A stretch of DNA of 40,017 bases from Desulfurobacteriaceae bacterium (lineage in GTDB: Bacteria; Aquificota; Aquificia; Desulfurobacteriales; Desulfurobacteriaceae): positions 1-40,017 of the forward strand of contig JALSNF010000033.1 in NCBI GenBank assembly GCA_026987115.1. The letters run 5' to 3'. The notes below the pieces were generated by a model. It made no database searches. It was not told where the DNA came from and saw only the letters and a program-made list of their open reading frames with translations. Of the stretch, positions 26,111 to 32,596 are shown piece by piece. Every line of letters starts with the position of its first letter. Position 1 is the stretch's first letter. A program made the position numbers and the translations under genes.

Positions 26111-26602
26111 GTGTTTAAAGTTGGAGACAAGGTTGCCTACCCTCCCCACGGAGTTGGGATTATTGAGGGTAAAGAGGAAAGGGAGGTAGGCGGGAAAGTT
26201 GTAGTCTATCTTAAGATAAACCTAATAGGCAAAAACATGTCAATTTTGGTTCCAGAATCCCACCTTGAAACTTCCGGCGTAAGGCCTGTCTTGTCTGAAG
26301 AGGAGATAGAGGAGCTCTTTTCCTACCTTTCTGAGGTTCCAACTAACATTAGCCAGAAGTGGACCGTTAGGCACAGGTTAAACGTTGACAGGCTCAAAAC
26401 TGGAAACGTTAAGGAACTTGCCACGGTAGTTAGGAACCTCTCTTACCGCTCAAAGGACAAGGAGCTCTCTTACTCTGAAAAGAGGATGTTTGAAGAGGCC
26501 TTTAACAAGCTCTCTGAAGAGATAGCCCTTTCTTTAAACGAGCCTGTTAGGAGCGTAAAGCAGAGGATAAGGAAAATACTAAAAGAGGTTAAGAAGAAGT
26601 GA
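26111..26602 (+). CDS. CarD/CdnL-family RNA polymerase-binding regulator
   Basis: A 163-residue member of the CarD_CdnL_TRCF family. The N-terminal RNA-polymerase-interacting domain begins FKVGDKVAYPPHGVGIIEG, with a beta-rich segment to about residue 60. The C-terminal helical DNA-binding part carries ALSxxRPVL-like SGVRPVLSEEEI and the later YSEKRMFEEAFNKL. These proteins bind the beta subunit and stabilise open promoter complexes. The start is GTG at 26111. It overlaps the PIN-TRAM gene by 4 bases; carD next to a YacL-like gene and ispD is a recurrent order in bacteria. Confidence 0.9.
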   Translation: MFKVGDKVAYPPHGVGIIEGKEEREVGGKVVVYLKINLIGKNMSILVPESHLETSGVRPVLSEEEIEELFSYLSEVPTNISQKWTVRHRLNVDRLKTGNVKELATVVRNLSYRSKDKELSYSEKRMFEEAFNKLSEEIALSLNEPVRSVKQRIRKILKEVKKK

Positions 26603-27576
26603 GTAAACTTATAGGAGGCTTCCTCCTACTTCTTATTTTCATCTCAGTAGTAATTTTCAAGAGCTACGGATTTACCTTAACCCAGTCCTTAATTTTAGGC
26701 ATTTTTCTCTCTGCAGCCTCTTTCCTCTTCTACCAGTTTATTTTAAGGAAAAAGATTACCGTAAAAATAGTTCTCCTCTTCTCTGCAGGTTTCTTTTTAG
26801 GTTTGTGGCTTGCCAAGGGTATAACCCTATCCCTTTATTCCCTCTTTACCAACTTCCCTTACCTTCAGGAGATACTCTTTATAACTCTTCCCTACCTTTT
26901 TGGTTTCCTTGCAGTTGAAGTCGGCAGAAAGAAACCTTTAAGCGAGCTCTTAAAAGACGAGAGCTCCCTTTACTGCACCTTAAAAGTAGTAGATACGAGT
27001 GTTTTAATTGACGGCAGAATATACGAGATTGCAAGGTTGGGCTTTATTGAGGGAAAGATAATAATTCCTAGGTTCGTTCTTGAAGAGCTCCAGACCTTGG
27101 CAGACTCTACAGACCACCTAGTTAGAACCAAGGGCAAGAAAGGTCTTGAAATAGTTGCAAACTTAAGGAACCTTGAAAAACCCCCTGTGGAGATATACGA
27201 GAGGGACATACCCTGGATAAGGGAAGTTGACGCTAAGCTGGTTGAGCTCTGTAGGCGCCTTAAGGCAAAGCTTATTACTACAGATTACAACCTAAACAAA
27301 GTTGCGACAATTAAAGGAGTTGAGATACTAAACATTAACGACTTGGCAAATGCCCTAAAACCCGTCGTTGCAGTTGGAGAGGAGCTTGTAATCTTCCTCG
27401 TAAAGGAAGGGAAGGAGAAAAATCAGGGAGTTGGCTATTTAGACGACGGGACTATGGTTGTGGTTGATAACGCAAAACACCTAATAGGCCATAAAGTTAA
27501 GGTTCTGGTTAACAACATCCTCCAGACTTCTGCCGGGAAGATAATATTTGGAAGGCTTAAAGAGGTAGTAAAGTGA
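26599..27576 (+). CDS. YacL-like membrane PIN-TRAM domain protein
   Basis: A 325-residue protein with four membrane helices in the first about 108 residues. A PIN nuclease-fold domain begins VVDTSVLIDGRIYEIA (acidic D132 and D138) and ends near LITTDYNLNKVA, and a C-terminal TRAM-type RNA-binding domain occupies about residues 255-320. Bacillus YacL is the model. An RNase function is inferred from the PIN acidic residues. The GTG start at 26599 overlaps the CarD stop and its own stop overlaps the ispD start, so translation is coupled on both sides. Confidence 0.9.
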   Translation: MSKLIGGFLLLLIFISVVIFKSYGFTLTQSLILGIFLSAASFLFYQFILRKKITVKIVLLFSAGFFLGLWLAKGITLSLYSLFTNFPYLQEILFITLPYLFGFLAVEVGRKKPLSELLKDESSLYCTLKVVDTSVLIDGRIYEIARLGFIEGKIIIPRFVLEELQTLADSTDHLVRTKGKKGLEIVANLRNLEKPPVEIYERDIPWIREVDAKLVELCRRLKAKLITTDYNLNKVATIKGVEILNINDLANALKPVVAVGEELVIFLVKEGKEKNQGVGYLDDGTMVVVDNAKHLIGHKVKVLVNNILQTSAGKIIFGRLKEVVK

Positions 27577-28283
27577 GGGTTGCAGTAATACCTGCCGCAG
27601 GCGTTGGCAGGCGTTTTGGAGGTAAAAAGCAGTTCTTTAAACTCCTTGGTAGGGAAATAGTTGAGTTTCCCTTAACTGTGTTCTCAAAAAGCGAGTTCGT
27701 TGACGGAATTGTTCTTGTTCTCCCAGAGGAGGATTTAAAAAGGGGAGAAAGGCTAAAAGAAAAGTACCCTAAACTCTTGAAAGTTGTTCCCGGAGGTGAA
27801 GAGAGGCAGAGCTCTGTTTATAAAGGACTGATGGCTGTTTCTCCTTTAAACCCCAAAGAGGTCTTCATTCACGACGGCGTTAGGCCGGTGTTGGAGCTTT
27901 CAACTTTAAAGGACATGGTAGTTGCTCTGTCAGACTATCAAGTGGACGGAGTAATTTTAGGGGTAAGGCCTAAGGATACGGTTAAAGAGCTTGGAGCTCC
28001 TTTAGAGCCTGGAGACTTCTTGATTAAGGGAACCCTTGAAAGGGATAAGCTTATCCTTGTCCAAACTCCTCAGCTTTTTAAGTTTGAAGTTATCCTAAGT
28101 TGTCATGAAAGGGCTTTAAAGGAGAGCTTCTTCGCAACTGACGACTCGGCGCTTCTTGAAAGGTACGGCTACAGCGTTGTCTCTGTTCCCGGAGACTACA
28201 AGTACATAAAGATTACGACTCCTGAAGACTTGAAAGTTGCAGAGCTCTTTTTAAAGGAATTGGGCTTCCTTTACGGTATTTAA
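27573..28283 (+). CDS. ispD: 2-C-methyl-D-erythritol 4-phosphate cytidylyltransferase
   Basis: A 236-residue cytidylyltransferase of the non-mevalonate (MEP) isoprenoid pathway. The N-terminal CTP-binding loop is PAAGVGRRFGGKKQFFKLLG, followed by GGEERQSSVYKGL, IHDGVRPVL and the TDDSALLERYG motif. The C-terminal stretch YKYIKITTPEDLKVAE is standard. The GTG start overlaps the PIN-TRAM stop by four bases. It shows the organism makes isoprenoids by the MEP route. Confidence 0.96.
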   Translation: MRVAVIPAAGVGRRFGGKKQFFKLLGREIVEFPLTVFSKSEFVDGIVLVLPEEDLKRGERLKEKYPKLLKVVPGGEERQSSVYKGLMAVSPLNPKEVFIHDGVRPVLELSTLKDMVVALSDYQVDGVILGVRPKDTVKELGAPLEPGDFLIKGTLERDKLILVQTPQLFKFEVILSCHERALKESFFATDDSALLERYGYSVVSVPGDYKYIKITTPEDLKVAELFLKELGFLYGI

Positions 28284-28293
28284 GGAGGTTAAG

Positions 28294-28935
28294 TTGGAGC
28301 TCCTTAAAGAGGTCCCTTTGTTTTCAAACCTCTCTGAAGACCAGTTAGAAAGGATAGGGCGACTTTTATTTTCAAAGAAATACCTAAAAGGTGAAGTTAT
28401 CTTCTCTCCCAACGAAAAGGCAGAATTTTTCTTTATCCTTAAGCGGGGAAAGGTAAAGGTCTTTAAAACCCTGAACGGGAAGGAGCAGATAATAAAGGTC
28501 TTTGAAAAGCCTGCGCTTTTTGGAGAAGCGGCAAGCTTTACTGGGAGTTGCTTCCCTGCTTGGGCTGAAGCTATTGAGGACTCAGAAGTTCTTCTCGTTT
28601 CTCGGAAAAGTTTCCTTAACCTCTTAAAGGAAGAGCCAGAGCTAGGTATGAACCTTATGGCAGTAATGGCTCAAAGACTCTTTTACCTTACAACCTTAGT
28701 AGAAAACCTTTCTTTAAAAAGTGCCCTATCTAAACTCTCCTCTTACATCCTTTCTAAACTTGAAGGCGAAGAAGAGATAAACTTTAGCACCAGCCTTGCT
28801 GCAATGGAGCTTGGACTTACAAAAGAGACCGTGTCAAGGACGCTTTCTAAGCTTAAAGCTTTGGGAGTTATTGAAAAGAAGAAAAGCAAAATAAGAGTTA
28901 AAAATAGGAAAGCTTTACAAGAGCTGTCTTGCTAG
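28294..28935 (+). CDS. Crp/Fnr-family transcriptional regulator (HcpR/DNR-like)
   Basis: A 213-residue regulator. Residues 5-120 form a cyclic-nucleotide-type beta barrel (LKGEVIFSPN, ILKRGKVKVFK, LFGEAASFTG), then a dimer helix (about 118-140) and a Crp-type winged helix. The recognition helix KETVSRTLSKL has E178, S181 and R182 in the E-xx-SR pattern by which FNR reads TTGA half-sites. Only two cysteines exist (C86, C213), so there is no FNR [4Fe-4S] cluster; a heme or NO-sensing DNR/HcpR type is plausible but inferred. The TTG start follows AAGGAGG. It is the last gene of the long run. Its stop shares a CTAG with the convergent ygbA stop. The likely target is the operator at 31325-31338. 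Confidence 0.88.
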   Translation: MELLKEVPLFSNLSEDQLERIGRLLFSKKYLKGEVIFSPNEKAEFFFILKRGKVKVFKTLNGKEQIIKVFEKPALFGEAASFTGSCFPAWAEAIEDSEVLLVSRKSFLNLLKEEPELGMNLMAVMAQRLFYLTTLVENLSLKSALSKLSSYILSKLEGEEEINFSTSLAAMELGLTKETVSRTLSKLKALGVIEKKKSKIRVKNRKALQELSC

Positions 28936-29240
28936 GAGATTTTCTCTTTTAGCTCGTGGACAATCCAACTTAAAGGGGAGAAGATTAAAAGCCTTGGACC
29001 GCTAAACCTCATAACCTCCTTTATTTTTTCCCTCATCTTTGGAGAGTAGCAGTGAACTTTACACTTCTTGCAAGTCGGTTTTTCTTCGCCAAAAGGGCAC
29101 TTTTCAAGCCTTTCGTAGGCGTACTTTAAAAGCTCTGAACACTCCTTGCAGAGCTCTCCCCTTTTCCTTTTGTGTTTTCTCCAGCAGTATATCTCAATCA
29201 TCTTCCTTATTGTCTCTTTTTCCCTTTCAATTTCTCTCAA
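28932..29240 (-). CDS. ygbA: YgbA-family protein (nitrosative-stress linked)
   Basis: A 102-residue cytoplasmic protein of the family named nitrous-oxide-stimulated promoter (YgbA). It has seven cysteines, C19, C31, C34, C48, C57, C60 and C64, in the family pattern LCKECSELL, then CPFGEEKPTCKKCKVHCY, then the conserved REKIKEVMRFSGPRLL. In E. coli ygbA is induced by nitric oxide through NsrR and has been tied to Fe-S cluster protection under nitrosative stress. The TTG start at 29240 follows AGGAGG by six bases. It lies 73 bases after the CooS-like gene on the same strand, behind a terminator hairpin, so it may be expressed by partial read-through. Its tail overlaps the Crp/Fnr gene by four bases. 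Confidence 0.9.
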   Translation of the reverse strand: MREIEREKETIRKMIEIYCWRKHKRKRGELCKECSELLKYAYERLEKCPFGEEKPTCKKCKVHCYSPKMREKIKEVMRFSGPRLLIFSPLSWIVHELKEKIS

Positions 29241-29253
29241 CCTATGCCTCCTT

Positions 29254-29283
29254 TAATAAAAGCCCCTCCCTTTAAGGGAGGGG
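29254..29283 (-). terminator. Hairpin terminator or attenuator between the CooS-V-like gene and ygbA
   Basis: CCCCTCCC (29263-29270) and GGGAGGGG (29276-29283) form an eight-pair stem with a five-base loop. Read on the minus strand the stem is followed by CTTTTATTAAAGG, a U-rich tract typical of intrinsic termination. It lies 31 bases after the CooS-like stop and about 20 bases before the ygbA start, too close for a separate full promoter. Partial read-through into ygbA is therefore likely (inference). Confidence 0.8.
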
Positions 29284-29313
29284 AAATCCTCTAAAAGGGA
29301 GGAGATGGATAGT

Positions 29314-31266
29314 CTATATCCCGAGAAGTTCCCTCTTCTTCTCTATGTGCTCCTCAATTCCGTCTGCAGCTTGGAGCGGGTCGTCTCCTACGGCTATTTT
29401 ACCTCCGGTTAGCCCTTCAACTTCCTCTGTTAGGAGTTTAACCACTTTGTCTGAACCTGTAACCGGAGGAACCGGTGAAACGTGGGTGTAAAGTCCCATA
29501 GCAACTGCAGAGAACCCGTCAATTACGGCTTTCTGTTCCATGTATTCTGGAGCCGTAACTGCTACTGGTAGCTGTGAAGGGTCCACTCCAAGGGCGTTTG
29601 CTATTGCAACTACCGTCATGATAATTCTACCTGTATCTGTGCAGGTTCCAAAGGAAAGGACGGGAGGAATACCCAATGCCTTGCACACCCCTTTTAGTTT
29701 TGCACCTGCGTATTTATCTGCGGCCTCCACCGTTTCAAGGCCTGCCTTTTGAAGTCCTCCGTTTCCGCACCCTGCACCTATTACTAAAATGTCCCTCTTT
29801 ATTAGCTCTTTCGCTATTTGAACGGTCATACTGTCTTGTGGGCCGTTGCCTAGGGAGGTGCAGTTTACTAGGGCTACTACTCCCTTAATGTCTCCAGACT
29901 TAATAACGTCAAGTAGGGGCTGTAGGCTTCCTCCCAAGGCGTTTACTATGGCTTCAGCAGAAAAACCTACCATTGCTTTCTGTTTAAACTTGCTTACGTC
30001 GGTTTTCGGAGCTCTCTTCCTCTCTTTAAAGTTCTCTACTGCCAGCTTTATTATCTCTTTTGCAATCTCTTCTTCCTTGCCTGGTTTGTATTCAAGCCTT
30101 ATGGAGCCGGGAACTCCTATTATGTTTGATACTGCTATTAACTTAAAGTTATACTTGTCTGCATACTCCTTAAGGTTTGCAAGTGAACAGTTCATGTCCA
30201 TTACAAAGGCGTCAACGGCACCTGTTGAGAGGAAGTACTCAATAGATATCCAGTTTGAAGTTAGGCCGGGGAAGACATCAGAACACTCAAGTCTTGCCAT
30301 CATCTCTTGTCCAGTCTCAATTGAGCCGACTATCCTTATACCTTTAGCTCCCGCTTCCCTTGCCATTTGCTGGAACTTTTCGTCTTTTGCCAGCTTAACT
30401 AAAGCCATTCCTACGAAAGGCTCGTGGCCGTTAGGCAGTATGTTTACGTAGTCTGGGTCTAAGACTCCAAAGTCAACGGTGCACTCGTGGGGAGAAGGAG
30501 TTCCGTAAAGGGCATCCTGTATCATCTCAAGGGGAACGAGAGCTCCAAAGGCAGAAGCAACTCCGTTTCTAAGGGCAGCAAGGGCTAAGGTAATGTAATC
30601 ACCGTCAATGTTCGTCATTGACCTTGCAACAGAGTCAACAAGCTCGTTCATAGGTCCTTTAGGCATTATTCCAAGTTTCCTAAATACCTCTTTCCTGCTT
30701 TCTGGAGCCAGCTTTTCCACGAAAACGGAGTAGTTGTTTTCAGATAGGCTCTTTAGTACTCCCTCTGCTACTGCTTGAGCTTTCCTGTCTAAGGGTAGGT
30801 TTTCGTCAACGCCTAAAACCTGTGCAAGGGCGTCAATTTTTGAAGGGTCCTTAATTTCGTAAACCGTATTTCCCTTTGCAGTTTCAAGTAAAGTTAACGC
30901 CGCTTCCCTACAGTGATAGGTGTAGGCTGCAAGCCCCATGTTGGCTTTAATTAGTAAGTTCCTCATTACTATTCCGTGGGCATCTATTCCGCACACGCCC
31001 CTTGGCGTCTTTGATGTAATCCTGCACGGTCCCATTGAGCACAGTTGACAGGAAACTCCCTCTTTACAGAACTTACACCTTACCTTTTCCATTGCCTCAA
31101 ACCTGTCTGCAACGTTTGACAGGCCGGCCTCTTTGACCTTTTTATACATAAAGTTGACGCTCTCGTGGAAGGAGGGCATTTTTAAACCAACTCCTTGGGA
31201 AAGGTCAGACTCAACGCAGAAGCTTTCTTGTTGCTTTCCGTTGTTTTTCTTAAAAAACCCAAACAT
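29314..31266 (-). CDS. CooS-V-like protein: CODH scaffold with altered (hybrid-type) active-site cluster
   Basis: A 650-residue protein of the anaerobic CO-dehydrogenase CooS family. The B-cluster cysteines C73, C76, C81 and C92 are present. The D-cluster site is CxxC (C64, C67) with S72 in place of the usual second cysteine, as in the [2Fe-2S] D-cluster type. Of the C-cluster set, H281, C360, C469, C500 and C542 are conserved, as are K579 and H118. The remaining ligand (Cys295 in C. hydrogenoformans CODH-II, motif CCTGNE) is replaced: here the motif reads GSIETGQE, placing E317 there. Loss of this Cys marks CooS-V-type proteins, shown in the literature to hold an Fe-S-O hybrid cluster, to lack CO activity and to react with hydroxylamine. 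I therefore do not call it a CO dehydrogenase. No cooC, cooF or acs gene is near. The ribosome site is AGGAGG before ATG 31266. Confidence 0.88.
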   Translation of the reverse strand: MFGFFKKNNGKQQESFCVESDLSQGVGLKMPSFHESVNFMYKKVKEAGLSNVADRFEAMEKVRCKFCKEGVSCQLCSMGPCRITSKTPRGVCGIDAHGIVMRNLLIKANMGLAAYTYHCREAALTLLETAKGNTVYEIKDPSKIDALAQVLGVDENLPLDRKAQAVAEGVLKSLSENNYSVFVEKLAPESRKEVFRKLGIMPKGPMNELVDSVARSMTNIDGDYITLALAALRNGVASAFGALVPLEMIQDALYGTPSPHECTVDFGVLDPDYVNILPNGHEPFVGMALVKLAKDEKFQQMAREAGAKGIRIVGSIETGQEMMARLECSDVFPGLTSNWISIEYFLSTGAVDAFVMDMNCSLANLKEYADKYNFKLIAVSNIIGVPGSIRLEYKPGKEEEIAKEIIKLAVENFKERKRAPKTDVSKFKQKAMVGFSAEAIVNALGGSLQPLLDVIKSGDIKGVVALVNCTSLGNGPQDSMTVQIAKELIKRDILVIGAGCGNGGLQKAGLETVEAADKYAGAKLKGVCKALGIPPVLSFGTCTDTGRIIMTVVAIANALGVDPSQLPVAVTAPEYMEQKAVIDGFSAVAMGLYTHVSPVPPVTGSDKVVKLLTEEVEGLTGGKIAVGDDPLQAADGIEEHIEKKRELLGI

Positions 31267-31296
31267 TCTTGCCTCCTTGAAGTTTCTTTTCCTTCT

Positions 31297-31302
31297 ATTT
31301 TA
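31297..31302 (-). promoter_or_regulatory. -10 box for the CooS-V-like gene
   Basis: TAAAAT on the minus strand (31302-31297) predicts a start site near 31290. The -35 position (31325-31320) reads AGGATA, far from consensus, which fits an activator-dependent promoter. The operator at 31325-31338 is centred 41.5 bases upstream of the predicted start. Confidence 0.55.
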
Positions 31303-31324
31303 AAAAGCCCTTCTTAACTTATCC

Positions 31325-31338
31325 TTGACTTAGGTCAA
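31325..31338. promoter_or_regulatory. Crp/Fnr-type operator TTGAC-N4-GTCAA
   Basis: The sequence TTGACTTAGGTCAA has perfect 5-base inverted arms around four bases. It has the FNR/HcpR layout (TTGAN6TCAA core) and lies in the 134-base divergent region between the CooS-V-like gene (minus) and the NifX-like gene (plus). For the minus-strand promoter its centre (31331.5) is at -41.5, the class II activator position. The nearby Crp/Fnr protein (28294-28935) has the matching E-xx-SR recognition helix. Confidence 0.75.
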
Positions 31339-31400
31339 TGTAGGTTTAATATTTGAATAGAGGATTAATTGTAATTTAAGAATTAAATTAGGAGGTAAAA

Positions 31401-31775
31401 TTGAAAGTAGCAGTTCCAGTTTTAGAGACTGAAGTTAACGGTAGGAGGCTTGTAAACGCCCACTTTGGTAAGTCAAATCTGTTTGCCGTAGCTGACCTTG
31501 ATTCGGGGGAGGTTGAATTTTTTGAGAACCCTGCCCTTCACTTAGAAAGGGGAAGGGGAGTTTACATTGCTCAGTCTTTTTACGATAGGGGAGTTGAAGC
31601 GGTTTTGGTTAAGGAAATGGGGCCCGGTGCTTTTGATAAGGTGAGAAACAGGTTTGGAATGAAGGTTTACTTAATTCCCTCTAAGGTTAAGTTTTTAGAC
31701 GAGGCTTTAACTCTCTTTAAGGAGGGAAAGCTTCAAGAGCTCTTGGAACCTAACGAAGAAGAAGGGAAACACTAA
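31401..31775 (+). CDS. NifX/NifB-type Fe-Mo cofactor-binding domain protein
   Basis: A 124-residue single-domain protein of the dinitrogenase iron-molybdenum cofactor family (MTH1175-like, ribonuclease-H-like fold). It shows the family pattern: MKVAVPVLE start, VNAHFGKSNLFAVADL with the conserved His-Phe-Gly, a glycine-containing GVYIAQSFYDRGVEAVLVKEMGPGAF, and a C-terminal acidic tail. Such proteins bind metal clusters or their precursors; no nif genes are here, so nitrogen fixation is not implied. The TTG start at 31401 follows GGAGGT. It is divergent from the CooS-V-like gene and shares its operator region; a cluster-delivery role is inference. Confidence 0.85.
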   Translation: MKVAVPVLETEVNGRRLVNAHFGKSNLFAVADLDSGEVEFFENPALHLERGRGVYIAQSFYDRGVEAVLVKEMGPGAFDKVRNRFGMKVYLIPSKVKFLDEALTLFKEGKLQELLEPNEEEGKH

Positions 31776-31781
31776 AAAGAA

Positions 31782-31803
31782 GCCCCCACCACCTTATGGG
31801 GGC
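31782..31803. terminator. Convergent hairpin terminator
   Basis: GCCCCCA (31782-31788) pairs with TGGGGGC (31797-31803) around an eight-base loop. On the minus strand it is followed by CTTCTTTTTAG, a good U-tract for terminating sfsA. On the plus strand, after the NifX-like gene, the tract is weaker (AGCCTGTTTAG). Bases 31804-31900 hold no gene I can support; they contain a short GGAGGG-ATG-four-codon-stop string and A/T-rich DNA. Confidence 0.7.
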
Positions 31804-31900
31804 AGCCTGTTTAGAGGAGGGAGAGATGGAGCATATTTGAGAAGGAAATTATAGTTAAACTTTTGAAAATTTCAAGATGTAGTGAGATTTTACAAAATTT

Positions 31901-32596
31901 TCAACAGAGTTTTAACTTTGAGTTAAGTAGGATTTCTCCTGTTTCTGGGTTAAAGGAGAGCTTGATGCCAAAGAACTTTACTCCTTCTCTTAGAGCATCT
32001 TTAAATGTCTTAGCAAATAGGCTGTCCCTTTTCTCGTTTGGCGTAAAACAGCTACAGTTTCTAAAGGCCAGGAAGAGGATTCCACAGGAATAGCCTTTCT
32101 TTTTTAGCGTTATTAGTTCTTGAAGGTGTTTTCTCCCCCTTTTGGTTGGGGCGTCTGGAAAGAGGCACTTTCTAAACTCTACCAGGTTGCACCCCTTTAC
32201 TTCTATAAAGAGCTCCCCGTCAACTAGGAAGTCTATCCTGCTATTTCCTACCTTTACTTCCCTTTTTACTTCCTTAGGTTTAAAGCCTAAAAGCCCTTCC
32301 CTTATAGCCCTTTCTGCGATTTTACTGTGCACTTGAGTATTTAGTAAGACCCACTCTCTACCCTTTTTAACGGATACGAGCTTGTAGTCAAGCTTGCCTT
32401 TTGGGTTGTGGGCAAGTATGAGGGGAGCTCCCTTTTTTAAGAGCTCCCTTAACCTACCAGTATCTGCAACGTGAGCCCTTGCCTTCCTGCCGTCTACTAA
32501 AACTTTAGCGGTAAACCTGTTTTCCCTCTCTAGGAACTCTCCTTTTAAGAGCTCCCCAAAGTGCTCCTTTAAGTTAAAGAGACTTTTGAACCTCAA
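31901..32596 (-). CDS. sfsA: SfsA family protein (sugar fermentation stimulation protein homolog)
   Basis: A 231-residue SfsA-family protein. The family features are the N-terminal LLKGEFLERENRFTAKV, the ssDNA/RNA-binding-type HVADTGRLRELLKKGAPLIL, the endonuclease-like core SRIDFLVDGELFIEVKGCNLVE, and FPDAPTKRGRKHLQEL. The fold suggests a nuclease-related nucleic-acid-binding role; the name is historical. The start is TTG at 32596 inside the end of the upstream phosphatase gene (23-base overlap), with a modest GGAAGGAAA ribosome site. It is probably cotranscribed with the phosphatase. Confidence 0.9.
   Translation of the reverse strand: MRFKSLFNLKEHFGELLKGEFLERENRFTAKVLVDGRKARAHVADTGRLRELLKKGAPLILAHNPKGKLDYKLVSVKKGREWVLLNTQVHSKIAERAIREGLLGFKPKEVKREVKVGNSRIDFLVDGELFIEVKGCNLVEFRKCLFPDAPTKRGRKHLQELITLKKKGYSCGILFLAFRNCSCFTPNEKRDSLFAKTFKDALREGVKFFGIKLSFNPETGEILLNSKLKLC

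Noticed and set aside
28294-28935. Oxygen-sensing FNR with an Fe-S cluster
   Set aside because: Only two cysteines (C86 and the last residue) are present; the N-terminal cysteine cluster of FNR is absent.
29846-30451. Plus-strand open frame of 201 codons antisense to the CooS-V-like gene
   Set aside because: No ribosome site, serine-rich shadow composition, and the opposite strand is a well-conserved Fe-S protein.
29314-31266. Call as a functional Ni-Fe carbon monoxide dehydrogenase
   Set aside because: The C-cluster cysteine equivalent to C295 is replaced by Glu, and no CooF, CooC or acetyl-CoA synthase gene is adjacent.
31401-31775. Evidence for nitrogen fixation
   Set aside because: The NifX-like domain occurs widely in stand-alone proteins of non-diazotrophs, and no nif structural gene is in the window.
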